Positions 20,356 through 30,141 of a stretch of DNA of 64,000 nt are shown here, piece by piece; positions within the stretch are counted from its first letter, which is position 1; each line of letters opens with the position of its first letter. A program made the translations under genes and the position numbers. The notes beneath the pieces were generated by a model. It saw only the letters and a program-made list of their open reading frames with translations, did not search any database and was not told the DNA's origin. Origin of the DNA: Prauserella halophila (GTDB taxonomy: Bacteria > Actinomycetota > Actinomycetes > Mycobacteriales > Pseudonocardiaceae); the NCBI RefSeq assembly GCF_024171895.1, contig NZ_JAMTCQ010000008.1:186001-250000 (forward strand). The letters are read 5' to 3'.

Positions 20356-20413
20356 CGGCACGGACCACGCCGGTGGGGCGGAGACATCCCCCGCCCCACC
20401 GGCCGTGCGCGTT

Positions 20414-23400
20414 CTAGACCCGCGGCTTCTCACGCTGCTCGTACGTCTCGACGACGTCGCCGACCTTGATGTCGGAGAACTTGCCGAGCGTCATACCGCA
20501 TTCGTAGCCGTCGCGGACCTCGGTCGCGTCGTCCTTGAACCGCCGCAGCGAAGCCACCGGCAGATCCGCCCTGACCACGACGCCGTCACGCAGCAGTCGC
20601 GCCTTGGCGTTGCGCCGGATGATGCCCGAGGTGACGAGACAACCGGCGATGGTGCCGAACTTCGAGGACTTGAAGACGTCGCGCACCTCCGCCTTGCCGA
20701 GTTCGACCTCTTCGTACACCGGCTTGAGCATGCCCTTCAGGGCCTGCTCGATCTCCTCGATGGCCTGGTAGATCACCGTGTAGTACCGGACGTCGACACC
20801 CTCGCGGCCCGCCCGCTCGGTCGCCTTGCCCTGCGCCCGCACGTTGAACCCGATCACCACGGCGTCGGACGCCGCCGCCAGGTCGATGTCGCTCTCGGTC
20901 ACGCCACCGACACCGCGGTGCACGATGCTGAGCTCGACCTCGTCGCCCACATTGATCTGGTTGAGCGAGCTCTCGAGCGCCTCGACGGTACCCGAGTTGT
21001 CACCCTTGATGATCAGGTTGAGGCTGTTGGTCTCCTTCAGCGCGGAGTCCAGGTCCTCGAGGCTGACGCGCTTGCGCTTGGCCGCGTTCTCGGCGTTGCG
21101 AATGCGGGCCTGACGGCGCTCGGCGATCTGCCGGGCCACCCGGTCCTCGTCCACCACCAGGAACGTGTCACCGGCACGCGGCACCGACGTGAAGCCGATG
21201 ACCTGCACCGGACGCGACGGATCGGCCGCGGTGACGTCGCGGTTGTGCTCGTCGACCATGCGCCGCACCCGCCCGTAGGCGTCACCGGCCACCACGGAGT
21301 CGCCGACCCGGAGCGTGCCGCGCTGCACCAGCACGGTCGCCACGGGCCCACGGCCGCGGTCGAGGTGTGCCTCGATCGCGACGCCCTGCGCCTCCATGTC
21401 CGGGTTGGCCCGCAGGTCCAGCGCCGCGTCCGCGGTCAGCAGGATCGCCTCGAGCAGCCCGTCGATGTTGGTACCGGGCTTGGCCGCGACGTCGACGAAC
21501 ATCGTCTCGCCGCCGAACTCCTCGGCCACCAGTCCGTACTCGGTGAGCTGCTGACGGATCTTCTGCGGGTTCGCGCCCTCGACGTCGATCTTGTTGACCG
21601 CCACCACGATCGGGGCCTTGGCCGCCTGCGCGTGGTTGATCGCCTCGATCGTCTGCGGCATCACACCGTCGTCGGCCGCGACCACGATCACCGCGATGTC
21701 CGTGGCCTGCGCACCACGGGCACGCATGGCGGTGAACGCCTCGTGACCCGGGGTGTCGATGAAGGTGATGGTCCGCTCGTCACCTTCCAGCTCGGTCTCC
21801 ACCTGGTAGGCACCGATGTGCTGGGTGATGCCACCGGCCTCGCCCTCGGCGACCTTCGACTTCCGGACCGTGTCCAGCAGCTTGGTCTTACCGTGGTCGA
21901 CGTGACCCATGACGGTCACGACCGGGGGCCGCACCTGCAGATCCTCATCGGTGCCCGCGCTCTGGCCGTAGGTGATGTCGAAGGCCTCGAGAAGCTCGCG
22001 GTCCTCCTCCTCCGGGCTGACGACCTGCACGCTGTAGTTCATCTCCGTGCCGAGCAGCTCGAGCACGTCATCGGAGACCGACTGCGTCGCGGTCACCATC
22101 TCGCCGAGGTGGAACAGCACCTGCACCAGCGATGCCGGGTTGGCGTCGATCTTCTCGGCGAAGTCGGTCAGCGAAGCACCGCGGGGCAGGCGGATCGTCT
22201 CGCCGCCGCCCTTGGGCAGGCGCACGCCGCCGACCGACGGCGCCTGCATGTTCTCCATGTACTCCTGGCGCTTCTGCCGCTTCGACTTGCGGCCCTTGCG
22301 CGAGGGGCCACCGGGACGCCCGAAGGCACCGGCCGTGCTGCCACGGCCACCGCCGCCACGGCCTCCGCGGAACCCGCCGCCGCCGGCGGGAGGACCGCCG
22401 GGTCCACCGCGACCGCCACCGGGGGGACCTCCGGGTCCACCACGGCCACCGCCGGCACCGCCGCCGGGTCCACCACGGCCACCGCCGGCACCGCCGGCAC
22501 CGCCGCCGGGACCACCACGGCCGCCACCGGGACCGCCACGGCCGCCACCGGGACCACCACGGCCGCCACCGGGACCGCTCGGGCGGGCCGGACGCGACGG
22601 CATCATGCCCGGGTTCGGGCGCGGCGGCATGTTTCCGGGGCTCGGCCGGTTACCGCCGCCCTGCTGCTGACCACCCTGCTGCTGGCCGCCCTGCTGCTGG
22701 CCGCCCTGCTGCTGACCGCCCTGACCACCGGAGCGCTGACCGCCCTGCTGCTGGCCACCTTGCTGGCCGCCCTGGCCGCCGCCCTGCTGGCCGCCACCCT
22801 GCTGACCGCCGGAACGCGGCGGCGCCGGACGCGGTGCCGGTGCACCGGCTCCGACGCCGAACGGGTTGTTACCGACGCGCGGCTGCTTCGGACCGGGTTT
22901 CGGACCCGGCTTGGGGCCCTGCGGCTTCGGCGGCACCACCGACGAACCGGAATCGTCCTGCTTGGGCGCTTCCTTCTCCGGGCTCGCCTGCGCTGCCGGT
23001 ACCTGCTCGGCCGGTTCGGCGGGCTGGGCCGGCTGCGCGGGCTCGGCGGGTTGTGCCGGCTGTGCCGGTTTCGGACCGGGCTTCGGCCCCGGCTTGGGAC
23101 CGGGCTTCGGAGCCGCCGGCTTCGCGGCCGCGGGCTGCTCGGACTGGTGCGATGCGGGCTGCACCGGCGCCGCCGATGCGGCCGCACCGCCGTCCGCTCC
23201 GCCGTCGGCAGCCGGCGTGGCTGCCGACGCGCCACCGCCGCTCTTGTTTCCTGCCGCGCCGCCGTAGGCATCGCGGAGGCGCCGGGCGACCGGTGCCTCC
23301 ACGGTGGACGACGCGGACTTCACGAACTCGCCCTGCTCCTTGAGCTTGGCGAGTACTTCCTTGCTCGTGACACCGAGCTCCTTCGCGAGCTCGTGCACGC

Positions 23401-23416
23401 GGGCCTTGCCTGCCAC
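20414..23416 (-). CDS. infB: translation initiation factor IF-2
   Basis: 1000 aa. This GTPase delivers initiator tRNA to the ribosome. Residues 1-52 form the IF2_N domain. Residues about 55-395 are an exceptionally long low-complexity region, first Ala/Pro/Lys (PKPGPKPG repeats), then QQGGQQQGG and finally GGRGGPGGG repeats. The G domain starts near residue 500 with G1 [13 protein letters not shown], followed by [16 protein letters not shown] and [10 protein letters not shown]. Domains II, III and IV are complete and end at [12 protein letters not shown] 23416 is preceded by GAGGAG at good spacing. Confidence 0.97.
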   Translation of the reverse strand: MAGKARVHELAKELGVTSKEVLAKLKEQGEFVKSASSTVEAPVARRLRDAYGGAAGNKSGGGASAATPAADGGADGGAAASAAPVQPASHQSEQPAAAKPAAPKPGPKPGPKPGPKPAQPAQPAEPAQPAQPAEPAEQVPAAQASPEKEAPKQDDSGSSVVPPKPQGPKPGPKPGPKQPRVGNNPFGVGAGAPAPRPAPPRSGGQQGGGQQGGGQGGQQGGQQQGGQRSGGQGGQQQGGQQQGGQQQGGQQQGGGNRPSPGNMPPRPNPGMMPSRPARPSGPGGGRGGPGGGRGGPGGGRGGPGGGAGGAGGGRGGPGGGAGGGRGGPGGPPGGGRGGPGGPPAGGGGFRGGRGGGGRGSTAGAFGRPGGPSRKGRKSKRQKRQEYMENMQAPSVGGVRLPKGGGETIRLPRGASLTDFAEKIDANPASLVQVLFHLGEMVTATQSVSDDVLELLGTEMNYSVQVVSPEEEDRELLEAFDITYGQSAGTDEDLQVRPPVVTVMGHVDHGKTKLLDTVRKSKVAEGEAGGITQHIGAYQVETELEGDERTITFIDTPGHEAFTAMRARGAQATDIAVIVVAADDGVMPQTIEAINHAQAAKAPIVVAVNKIDVEGANPQKIRQQLTEYGLVAEEFGGETMFVDVAAKPGTNIDGLLEAILLTADAALDLRANPDMEAQGVAIEAHLDRGRGPVATVLVQRGTLRVGDSVVAGDAYGRVRRMVDEHNRDVTAADPSRPVQVIGFTSVPRAGDTFLVVDEDRVARQIAERRQARIRNAENAAKRKRVSLEDLDSALKETNSLNLIIKGDNSGTVEALESSLNQINVGDEVELSIVHRGVGGVTESDIDLAAASDAVVIGFNVRAQGKATERAGREGVDVRYYTVIYQAIEEIEQALKGMLKPVYEEVELGKAEVRDVFKSSKFGTIAGCLVTSGIIRRNAKARLLRDGVVVRADLPVASLRRFKDDATEVRDGYECGMTLGKFSDIKVGDVVETYEQREKPRV

Positions 23417-23540
23417 TGCTCTCCTCAACTGAGGCCAGGCAGGCAGAGTACCCGCTGACCTCGTCTTATCGTCGCGCGTTCATGGCTTCAGCTTCACGGC
23501 TGACTCATGACGGGTCGACCTGCTTCCTTGTTTCCGACCA

Positions 23541-23563
23541 GGGCCCGGGGAGGTCCCGGGCCC
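23541..23563 (-). terminator. strong hairpin between ylxR and infB
   Basis: GGGCCCGGG (23541-23549) and CCCGGGCCC (23555-23563) form a perfect 9-bp G/C stem with a 5-nt loop, one base beyond the ylxR stop at 23565. It lies inside the nusA-infB operon, so it could attenuate or process the message ahead of infB. Confidence 0.65.
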
Positions 23564-23564
23564 C

Positions 23565-23846
23565 TCATTCTCCGGTGGCGAGCCGCTCCACGACGTTCCG
23601 CACGCCGGACGTGTCCAGCGGACCGGACACCCGTAGTGCACGGGGGAACACGCGTTTCCGTTCGGCCTTGGCCAGGCATGCCGGGCTGCGATGCATCCAG
23701 GCACCACGTCCGGGGAGCCGTCGCCGCTCGTCGACGACGAGCTCTCCACCTGCCACGACCAACCGCAGCAGCTCGTCGCTGCACGCCCGCCGACGGCAAC
23801 CGACGCACGTACGGACCGGGGTGGTCATCGACGTCGGGCGTTGCAC
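23565..23846 (-). CDS. ylxR: YlxR/DUF448 family RNA-binding protein
   Basis: 93 aa. The family motifs are CVGCR near the N-terminus and GRGAWMHRSPACLAKAERKR (quoted in part). YlxR proteins are small nucleic-acid-binding proteins encoded between nusA and infB; in some bacteria they affect RNase P. GTG 23846 is preferred because GGGAG lies just upstream. An ATG at 23828 would begin closer to the conserved core but has no ribosome binding site. Confidence 0.93.
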   Translation of the reverse strand: MQRPTSMTTPVRTCVGCRRRACSDELLRLVVAGGELVVDERRRLPGRGAWMHRSPACLAKAERKRVFPRALRVSGPLDTSGVRNVVERLATGE

Positions 23847-23871
23847 CGCTCCCAGTTTAGCCCGTGGCCTG

Positions 23872-24933
23872 TCACTCGGCGGAACCGGTTACCGCAGTGT
23901 GCGGTGAGTCCTCCGGCTGGGGGTCGGGAGACGCCTCCTGCTGGGGTCCGGCGTCGGGTGCCGCGTCGCTGCGGATGTCGATCCGCCAGCCGGTCAACCG
24001 CGCCGCGAGCCGGGCGTTCTGCCCCTCCTTGCCGATCGCCAGGGACAACTGGAAGTCCGGCACGACCACGCGCGCGGTCTTGGTCCGCTCGTCGACGACG
24101 GTGACCGACACGGCCTTCGCGGGCGAGAGCGCGTTGCCCACGAACTGCGCCGGGTCGTCGGAGTAGTCGATGATGTCGATCTTCTCACCACCGAGCTCGC
24201 TCATGACGTTGCGTACCCGCGCGCCCACCGGTCCGATGCAGGCGCCCTTGGCGTTGACGCCGGGGATGGTCGACCGGACGGAGATCTTGGACCGGTGACC
24301 GGGTTCCCTCGCGACGGCCGTGATCTCCACCGTGCCGTCGGCGATCTCGGGCACCTCGAGCGAGAACAGCTTGCGCACCAGGTTCGGGTGCGTGCGAGAG
24401 AGGGTGATCTGCGGTCCGCGGGCGCTGCGGGCGACCTGCCACACGTACGCCTTGACCCGCCCGCCGTGCGGGTAGTTCTCGCCGGGAACCTGCTCCGCGG
24501 CGGGCAGCACGCCCTCCGTGTCCCCGCCGATGTCGACCACGACCATGCCGCGGGCGTTGGCACGGGCGTCGCGCTGGATCACGCCGGCGACGATCTCGCC
24601 CTCCTTCGCGGAGAACTCACCGTAGGTCTTCTCCTGCTCGGCGTCCCGCAGGCGCTGCACGATGACCTGCCGCGCGGTGGTCGCGGCGATCCGCCCGAAG
24701 CCTTCGGGGGTGTCGTCCCACTCTTCGGCGACCTCACCGTTCGCGTCGAGCGTGTGCGCCAGTACGCGCACGTACCCGGTCTTGCGGTCGATGTCGATCT
24801 TGGCGCGGGGCTGGTGGCCCTCGGTGTGCTTGTAGGCCGTGAGCAGTGCGGACTCGATGGCTTCGAGTACCGCTTCGAACGGGATGTCCTTGTCCGCCTC
24901 GATGGCCCGCAGCGCGGCGATGTCGACGTTCAC
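23872..24933 (-). CDS. nusA: transcription elongation/termination factor NusA
   Basis: 353 aa, the short actinobacterial form. An N-terminal RNA-polymerase-binding domain (1-105) is followed by an S1 domain (about 110-180, [22 protein letters not shown], quoted in part). Two KH domains come next, with [20 protein letters not shown] and [21 protein letters not shown] (quoted in part). The tail is acidic and Gln/Pro-rich. GTG 24933 overlaps the rimP stop as GTGA, so the two are coupled. Confidence 0.97.
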   Translation of the reverse strand: MNVDIAALRAIEADKDIPFEAVLEAIESALLTAYKHTEGHQPRAKIDIDRKTGYVRVLAHTLDANGEVAEEWDDTPEGFGRIAATTARQVIVQRLRDAEQEKTYGEFSAKEGEIVAGVIQRDARANARGMVVVDIGGDTEGVLPAAEQVPGENYPHGGRVKAYVWQVARSARGPQITLSRTHPNLVRKLFSLEVPEIADGTVEITAVAREPGHRSKISVRSTIPGVNAKGACIGPVGARVRNVMSELGGEKIDIIDYSDDPAQFVGNALSPAKAVSVTVVDERTKTARVVVPDFQLSLAIGKEGQNARLAARLTGWRIDIRSDAAPDAGPQQEASPDPQPEDSPHTAVTGSAE

Positions 24934-25496
24934 CTCGGCTCCTCCTCCGGTGCTGCCGCCGCGGCACCCTCGCTGTTGTCGTTGTCGCCCGTACCGGTCT
25001 CACCGGCATCCTGTTCCAGCAGTTTGAGCTCGCCGGCGGGCGGTTGTTTGAACTCGACCTCGAGTACGGCCTTCGCGACCTCGGCGTAGCGCACGTCGCG
25101 GATCGTGCCGCCGACGAGCAGGCGCACCGCCGTCTCACCGGCCCGGCCCACCCGGCCGGTGAACTCCGCGCCCTGGGTCGGGGTCACCCGCACCTGGCGG
25201 AACTTCGCGCGGCGCCAGTGCCGCTGCGTGGTCAGGGGCCGGTCGACGCCGGGCGAGGTGACTTCGAGTGTGTAGGCGCCCTCGATGAGGTGCTCGTGTT
25301 CGTCGAGCACCTCCGACAGGCCCCGACTGACCTCGGCGACCTCGTCGAGGCCGACGCCGTTGTCGCTGTCGACGACGACCTTGACGAGCTTGCGCCGTCC
25401 GGCCTGTTGCACGTCGAGCGCGTCGAGTTCGAAACCCGCGGCCGTGACGGCCTCGGCCACGACGGGCTCCAGCCGGCTGGCGAGTTCGTTGGGCAC
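24930..25496 (-). CDS. rimP: ribosome maturation factor RimP
   Basis: 188 aa. It is needed for 30S assembly. Both family domains are visible: residues 1-90 with [29 protein letters not shown] (quoted in part) and [20 protein letters not shown], then an SH3-like C-terminal domain. The C-terminal 30 residues are acidic and low-complexity. GTG 25496 has GGGAGC upstream. It is the first gene of the rimP-nusA-ylxR-infB-DUF503-rbfA operon. Confidence 0.95.
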   Translation of the reverse strand: MPNELASRLEPVVAEAVTAAGFELDALDVQQAGRRKLVKVVVDSDNGVGLDEVAEVSRGLSEVLDEHEHLIEGAYTLEVTSPGVDRPLTTQRHWRRAKFRQVRVTPTQGAEFTGRVGRAGETAVRLLVGGTIRDVRYAEVAKAVLEVEFKQPPAGELKLLEQDAGETGTGDNDNSEGAAAAAPEEEPR

Positions 25497-25770
25497 CGTG
25501 CTGCTCCCGTGAGTTGCTGTTGTGTATGGAACTCGGGTGTATGGATCTTGTCGGTATGGGTCTCGGTGGTACGGATGGTGGGTGTCCGGCGGTGTGTCGG
25601 GGTCGGCTGAATCGGGTCGGCTGAATCGAGGTCGTCCGAATGTACGGCTGCCGGCGCCCGCGCGCGGGTCCGGACAGGGTGGTCCAGCTTATCGTGTCGC
25701 GGCCGTCGTCCGCCGACCAGCGGGGTCCGCACGAGCCGCCGCCCCGGATCGCCTGGCAGGATGACCTCTC
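25497..25770. promoter_or_regulatory. divergent promoter region of the rimP operon and the DUF4439 gene
   Basis: 274 bp without a gene. The rimP side is unusually T/G-rich on the plus strand, with degenerate GTGTATGG/GGTATGG words (25530-25590). A 14-bp GGGTCGGCTGAATC direct repeat occupies 25600-25627. On the other side CAGGAT (25757-25762) lies eight bases before the GTG of the DUF4439 gene and could be its -10 element. Confidence 0.5.
25600..25627. repeat. tandem repeat, 2 x 14 bp
   Basis: GGGTCGGCTGAATC occurs at 25600-25613 and 25614-25627, followed by a diverged third copy (GAGGTCGTCCGAATG). It lies about 100 bp upstream of the rimP start. Confidence 0.75.
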
Positions 25771-26703
25771 GTGACCTTTCGTCGACCGGCACCCCCACCG
25801 AACCGCCGTGCCGTGCTCCGCGCGACCGCACTGGCCGTACCTGCGGTCGTGGGACTCGGCGCACTCGCGGGCTGCACGGACTACGACGACAGTCCGGATG
25901 CGCTGCTGCCCCTGCTCAGCGCCGCCGAGTCCGACGCACGAACCGCACGCGGGCTCGGCGCCGGCGCCGAGCGGGTCGCGGCGGTCCGCTCGGCGCACGC
26001 CCGCGCGCTGCGGCGCGAGGTGGACCGGCTCAACCGGCCCCGGCCGTCGGAGCCGTCGGAGCCGCCCGCCGCCGCCCCCGATCGGGAGGCTCTCGGGCAG
26101 CGGCTCGACGCTGCGCGCACGCAGGCCGCCCGGCTGGTGCCGCAGCTGCCCGCACACCGCGCCGGGCTGGCCGGGGCGGTCGCCGCGGGGTGTGCCGCGG
26201 TCCAGCAACTCGACGAGGCCTTCGGCGCAGGCCAGCCGGGGCCGCTGCAGCGGGTGTCGGCCGCCACGCCCGACGAGGCCGCCACCGGCCCACTGCAGCA
26301 GGCGCTGGCCGCCGAGCACGCCGCGGAATGGGTCTACACCACCGTCACGGCGTTCCTTCCGGGAAGCTACGAGAACGGGCTGACCGCAGGCGGCGAGGCA
26401 CATCGGGACCGCAGGACGGCGTGCGAGACGCTGCTGCGCGCGGCGGGTGCCACCCCGCGGAGTGCCCAGCCCGCCTACAGCGGTGACGACCCGGTGTCCG
26501 ACCGGGATTCGGCGGTGCGGCTCGTGATCGACGCCGAGACCGACGCGACGCGTGCCTGGCACGGAGTTCTCGAACGGACCGACGACGCCGGCCTGCGCGA
26601 CGTCGCCACGCAGGCACTCGTCGGCTCGGCGACGCGAGCCACGAGCTGGCGCCTCGACGCCGGGGACACGCCCGCGGCCGTCGCGCTACCGGGCCGCGGC
26701 TGA
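25771..26703 (+). CDS. DUF4439 ferritin-like lipoprotein
   Basis: 310 aa. The N-terminus has an Arg-rich stretch, a hydrophobic segment and a lipobox (LAGC, Cys near residue 36), so it is probably exported and lipid-anchored. The C-terminal half (about 165-300) is a ferritin-like DUF4439 domain, a helical bundle with QALAAEHAAEWVYTTVTAFLPG (quoted in part). The middle is a predicted coiled coil rich in Arg/Ala. The gene is transcribed divergently from rimP and ends with an 18-bp overlap with the convergent gene. Function unknown. Confidence 0.8.
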   Translation: MTFRRPAPPPNRRAVLRATALAVPAVVGLGALAGCTDYDDSPDALLPLLSAAESDARTARGLGAGAERVAAVRSAHARALRREVDRLNRPRPSEPSEPPAAAPDREALGQRLDAARTQAARLVPQLPAHRAGLAGAVAAGCAAVQQLDEAFGAGQPGPLQRVSAATPDEAATGPLQQALAAEHAAEWVYTTVTAFLPGSYENGLTAGGEAHRDRRTACETLLRAAGATPRSAQPAYSGDDPVSDRDSAVRLVIDAETDATRAWHGVLERTDDAGLRDVATQALVGSATRATSWRLDAGDTPAAVALPGRG

Positions 26704-27489
26704 CAGGCGCAGCGCGTCGTGGGCGATCTCGCCCAGCAGCTCCTGCGAACCGGACGTGTCCTCGAAGAACTGCACCTCCACGATCGTGAGCCGGTTGCCG
26801 ACCACCCGGGAGGCGTACTCGCCGCCGGCGACGTTCGGCGCGCCCGGCAGCGTCGCGGTGCCGTCGCGGACGAGGTCGTTGACGTTGCCGGTGCCCTCGG
26901 TGTCGGTGGTGACCTTCAGCTGTTTCGCGCCCGTCTGCCCGGGCATGGTCACGACCACGACCGAGACGAGGGCGCGGGCGTCCTGGGTCCGCGTCTCGTA
27001 CAGCGAGCGGTGCACCCGGTCGCAGGGATGCTCCCGGAACCAGCCGACGACGTCGCCGTACGAGTTGGCCGCGCAGCCCGCCGAGATCTCGGGTCCCGCC
27101 ACCCGCGTGTAGTCGAATTCGCCGCTGGTCAGCGGATTCTGCGGTTGCGCTGCGGGCTGCACCTCGGCGGCCGGTTCGTACCGGATCAGCCACCACACGA
27201 GGCCCGAGACCAGCGCGATGACCACGAGCCCGCCGCCTCGCAGCGCGGCCCGCACCCGCGGCGACATCCCGGGCCGGCCGGGCGAGTGCGGATGCGATTG
27301 CGGGTGTGCGGACGCTGCCGAGCCTGCCGATGCTGCCGAGCCTGCGCGCGCCGCCGGCGCGGCGGGTGGTCCGGACTGCTGTGGTTGCGGTCCGTGAGGT
27401 CCGTAGGCCGGGCCGGGCTGTGAGGCACCCGTTCCGGGGAACTGCGACTGCTGTCCTGGCACGGCCCGTGACGGTAGCCGACCGGGCAT
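26686..27489 (-). CDS. membrane-anchored exported protein with Pro/Gln-rich N-terminus
   Basis: 267 aa. Residues 1-75 are a Pro/Gly/Gln/Ala-rich cytoplasmic stretch. One transmembrane helix lies at about 84-103 (GGLVVIALVSGLVWWLI). The rest is an extracytoplasmic domain with two cysteines (SAGCAANSYGD and REHPCDRVHRSLYET) that may form a disulfide. I recognise no family. The ATG overlaps the stop of the upstream aminotransferase gene by one base (TGATG), so they form an operon. Confidence 0.7.
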   Translation of the reverse strand: MPGRLPSRAVPGQQSQFPGTGASQPGPAYGPHGPQPQQSGPPAAPAARAGSAASAGSAASAHPQSHPHSPGRPGMSPRVRAALRGGGLVVIALVSGLVWWLIRYEPAAEVQPAAQPQNPLTSGEFDYTRVAGPEISAGCAANSYGDVVGWFREHPCDRVHRSLYETRTQDARALVSVVVVTMPGQTGAKQLKVTTDTEGTGNVNDLVRDGTATLPGAPNVAGGEYASRVVGNRLTIVEVQFFEDTSGSQELLGEIAHDALRLSAAAR

Positions 27490-28538
27490 CAGCGGAGGGC
27501 CGCAACCGCCAGATCGACGTCCTCACGGGTGTTGTAGAGGTGAAAGCCCATGCGGAGCCTGCCCGCCCGGATGCTGCCGCGCACCCCCGCACGGGCGATC
27601 CGTTCCGACGGGACGTCGGTGTCGAGGGCCACGATCGCGCTGCCCGCGGGCGGCAGGCCGAGCTCATCGCGCAGCGTGTCGGCGAGCCCGGTGCAGTGCG
27701 CGTACACGGCGCCGGCATCGAGGGAGGCGAGGTACTCGAGCCCCGCAGCGGCCCCGGTGAACGCCAGCCACGCCGGTGAGGCGTCGTAGCGGCGCGCTCC
27801 GGACGCGAGGCGCAGCGGCAGGCCGTACACGCTGTCCCACGGGTCCTCGCCCGCGTACCAGTTGGCCCCCACGGGACGACCGCGTTCGAGGGCGCGGGGG
27901 TGCACCGCGAGCCACGCCGCGCCGCGGGGGCTCAGCAGCCATTTGTAGCCCGCGCCGACGATCCAGTCGGCCCAGTCGAGTTCGAGGGGCAGCCACCCGG
28001 CCGCCTGCGTGACGTCGAGCGCCACGGGGATCCCGGCATCGACGGTGGCGGCGCGCAGCGCGGCGAGGTCGGCGACGGTGCCGTCGGCGGACTGGACCAC
28101 GCTGACGGCCACGAGGTCGTGCCCGTCCACGGCGGAAGCCAGTTCGGCGACCGGCACCGCGTCGACCGTCACACCGCGGTGCGCCTGAGCGGCGAACGGG
28201 AACGTGACGCTGGTGAACTCGCCCGTCGCGGTCAGCACGCGCGCACCGTCGGGCAGGCCCGCCGCCACCGGCGTGAGCAGTCCCGCCACGGTGGCACCGA
28301 CGGCGATCCGGTCGGCGGGAACGCCCACGAGACGGGCGAACGACGCGCGCGAGGCATCGACGGCGGCGGTGAAGTCCGGCGGATCGTCCGCGCCCGCCCG
28401 CCACCGGTCGACGGCCGCCGCGACGGTGTCGGCCACGGTCACAGGCGGAATCCCGATGCTCGGCGTGTTGACGTACCCGGCGGGGACGTCGAACGCGCCG
28501 CCGAAGGCGTGCCGACGAGTGACGCTCATGATCGACAC
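27489..28538 (-). CDS. class V PLP-dependent aminotransferase
   Basis: 349 aa. The fold-type I signature is clear. The cofactor Asp is in ALDVTQAAG (about D175). The Schiff-base Lys is in GAGYKWLLSPRG (about K199), in the pattern of cysteine desulfurase/isopenicillin-N-epimerase-like enzymes. No IscS-type catalytic Cys loop is evident, so an epimerase, lyase or transaminase role is more likely. GTG 28538 has GGGGG five bases upstream; ATG 28529 is the alternative. It follows the bPH genes at a very short distance. Confidence 0.82.
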   Translation of the reverse strand: MSIMSVTRRHAFGGAFDVPAGYVNTPSIGIPPVTVADTVAAAVDRWRAGADDPPDFTAAVDASRASFARLVGVPADRIAVGATVAGLLTPVAAGLPDGARVLTATGEFTSVTFPFAAQAHRGVTVDAVPVAELASAVDGHDLVAVSVVQSADGTVADLAALRAATVDAGIPVALDVTQAAGWLPLELDWADWIVGAGYKWLLSPRGAAWLAVHPRALERGRPVGANWYAGEDPWDSVYGLPLRLASGARRYDASPAWLAFTGAAAGLEYLASLDAGAVYAHCTGLADTLRDELGLPPAGSAIVALDTDVPSERIARAGVRGSIRAGRLRMGFHLYNTREDVDLAVAALR

Positions 28539-28539
28539 G

Positions 28540-30141
28540 TTACCCCCGACGTTCGAGCAGCGGACCGAACAGGCCCGGCACGGCCTCGTCCGCGAACACG
28601 AGCCCCTCGTCGGCGCCGACGTCGTACACGGAGTAGGCGCCCGATCCCGCCGCCGTGGTGGCGGTGATCGTCATGAGTCCCCTGCGGCGCTGGAACAGCG
28701 ACTGCCGGGCCGTCAGGCCGACCACACCGCGGCGCTGCAGGGCGACGGTACTGCGCCGCACGGCGCCGTGGCGCGCCACGAGATAGTCGCCGCTGAGGCC
28801 GTGACCGAGGTTGCGATAGGCGTCGAGGGCCAGTGCCACGGCGATCGCCGCACCGACGACCGCGCCGATCCACGCCAGGTGCAGTCCCGCCGGCCACGAG
28901 TACAGCAGGCCGATCGCCGCCAGTGCCGCCACGGGCACCGCCACGGCACCCAGCGCCCACCCGATCCGCTTCCCGCGGGCGGCGACCGGATGCCGCGTCA
29001 GCGCGGCCGACGTCGGCCCGGCCTCCTCGGCCAGCACGGCCGCGACGACCCGCTCGGCCTCGCCACGGGGCGCGGCGGGCAACAGGGTCTTGCGCTCCTT
29101 GTCCTCGTTCTCGCCCTGGGTCCGCAGGCCGGTCGTGACGGCGTCCACCCGCGCCGCGCCCACCGTGCGCACGCCGAGCGGCTCGACGAGCTCGACCCCG
29201 CGGAGCCGCTGCTCCTCGAGCGAGATCGACCGCGCCGTCACCAGGCCACGACGGACACGCAAGGTGCCGCCGGGTTCACGGTCCAGGCGGTAGTTCCACC
29301 ACATCTCGGCGAACAGCCCGAGCGAGCCGATCACCCCGATCACCACGCCGACGGCCACGACCAGCGCGAGACCACCGGCGACCCCGAGCCGGCCGAGCAG
29401 ATCGAACACCCACAGCACGTCCGATTCCAGGCCGAACATTCTGGCGACCTGCAGCACGGCCCCGTAGGCGGCCACGCCCAGTACCGGGGTGACGATCGAC
29501 AACGGCGCGTACCGCATCCAGCGGGGGTCGAACGTCGCGAGCCTGCCGTCGCCGCGCGGTGCCCCGTCGCGGCGCCCGCGGTCGAGCAGGTCGGCGCGCA
29601 GCCGCTCCCCCTCTGCTCGTGCCACCGCATGGAGCGACAGCGAACTCTCGGGGGACTGCTCCCCGGTGTCGATCTTCACGGTGGCGATGCCGAAGAACCG
29701 GGCCGGTGGTCCCGCGGTGAGATCGACGGTGCGGATGCGGTCGCGGGAGATCGACCTCCGGGTGCGCACGACGATGCCCTTCGTGAGCTCGACGCGGTCG
29801 GGCAGCACGCGGTAGCGGGTCTTGTGCAGGCGCACGCGTTCGACGACCACGGCACCGGCCAGCGCTGCCGCCGACGCGGGCAGAACCGTCACCAGTGTCC
29901 AGAACAGCGACATCGAGCCGATCCCGAACCCGATCGCCGCGCCCGCGGCCACGCACACGCCGGCGACGGTGAGCAGGCTGGTCCGGACGGTGCGAGGGTC
30001 GAGCCGCCGCCACTCCGCGTCGGTGCCGGCCGCCGGGTCGGTTCCGGTCGCCGGGTCGGTTCCGGTCGCCGGGTCGGTTCCGGTCGCTGCGTCGGCGTCG
30101 TGATCGGCGGAATCGGCCTCGCGGTCGGCTCCGGCGTTCAC
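28540..30141 (-). CDS. bacterial PH domain membrane protein (YdbT-like)
   Basis: 533 aa. Three bPH2 (formerly DUF304) domains alternate with paired transmembrane helices. Each carries the strand pattern around RVELTKGIVVRTRRSISRDRIRTVDL (quoted in part). The N-terminus (residues 17-42) contains (GTDPAT)n repeats encoded by an 18-bp array. The ATGA overlap with the smaller upstream partner makes the YdbS-YdbT arrangement. In Bacillus this pair affects resistance to certain peptides; here the role is inferred only by family. Confidence 0.85.
   Translation of the reverse strand: MNAGADREADSADHDADAATGTDPATGTDPATGTDPAAGTDAEWRRLDPRTVRTSLLTVAGVCVAAGAAIGFGIGSMSLFWTLVTVLPASAAALAGAVVVERVRLHKTRYRVLPDRVELTKGIVVRTRRSISRDRIRTVDLTAGPPARFFGIATVKIDTGEQSPESSLSLHAVARAEGERLRADLLDRGRRDGAPRGDGRLATFDPRWMRYAPLSIVTPVLGVAAYGAVLQVARMFGLESDVLWVFDLLGRLGVAGGLALVVAVGVVIGVIGSLGLFAEMWWNYRLDREPGGTLRVRRGLVTARSISLEEQRLRGVELVEPLGVRTVGAARVDAVTTGLRTQGENEDKERKTLLPAAPRGEAERVVAAVLAEEAGPTSAALTRHPVAARGKRIGWALGAVAVPVAALAAIGLLYSWPAGLHLAWIGAVVGAAIAVALALDAYRNLGHGLSGDYLVARHGAVRRSTVALQRRGVVGLTARQSLFQRRRGLMTITATTAAGSGAYSVYDVGADEGLVFADEAVPGLFGPLLERRG
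30019..30090. repeat. coding tandem array, 4 x 18 bp
   Basis: GTCGGTTCCGGTCGCCGG is repeated at 30019-30036, 30037-30054, 30055-30072 and 30073-30090 with few changes. The unit is a multiple of three and encodes the GTDPAT repeats at the N-terminus of the YdbT-like protein. Confidence 0.9.

Noticed and set aside
19994-23458. Very long open frame on the plus strand opposite infB
   Set aside because: It is the antisense shadow of infB. Its product is His/Arg/Leu-rich with no domain, as expected when GC-rich third positions are read in the opposite frame.
25497-25770. Riboswitch upstream of rimP
   Set aside because: The interval is repetitive and T/G-rich, and I could not recognise any conserved riboswitch core.
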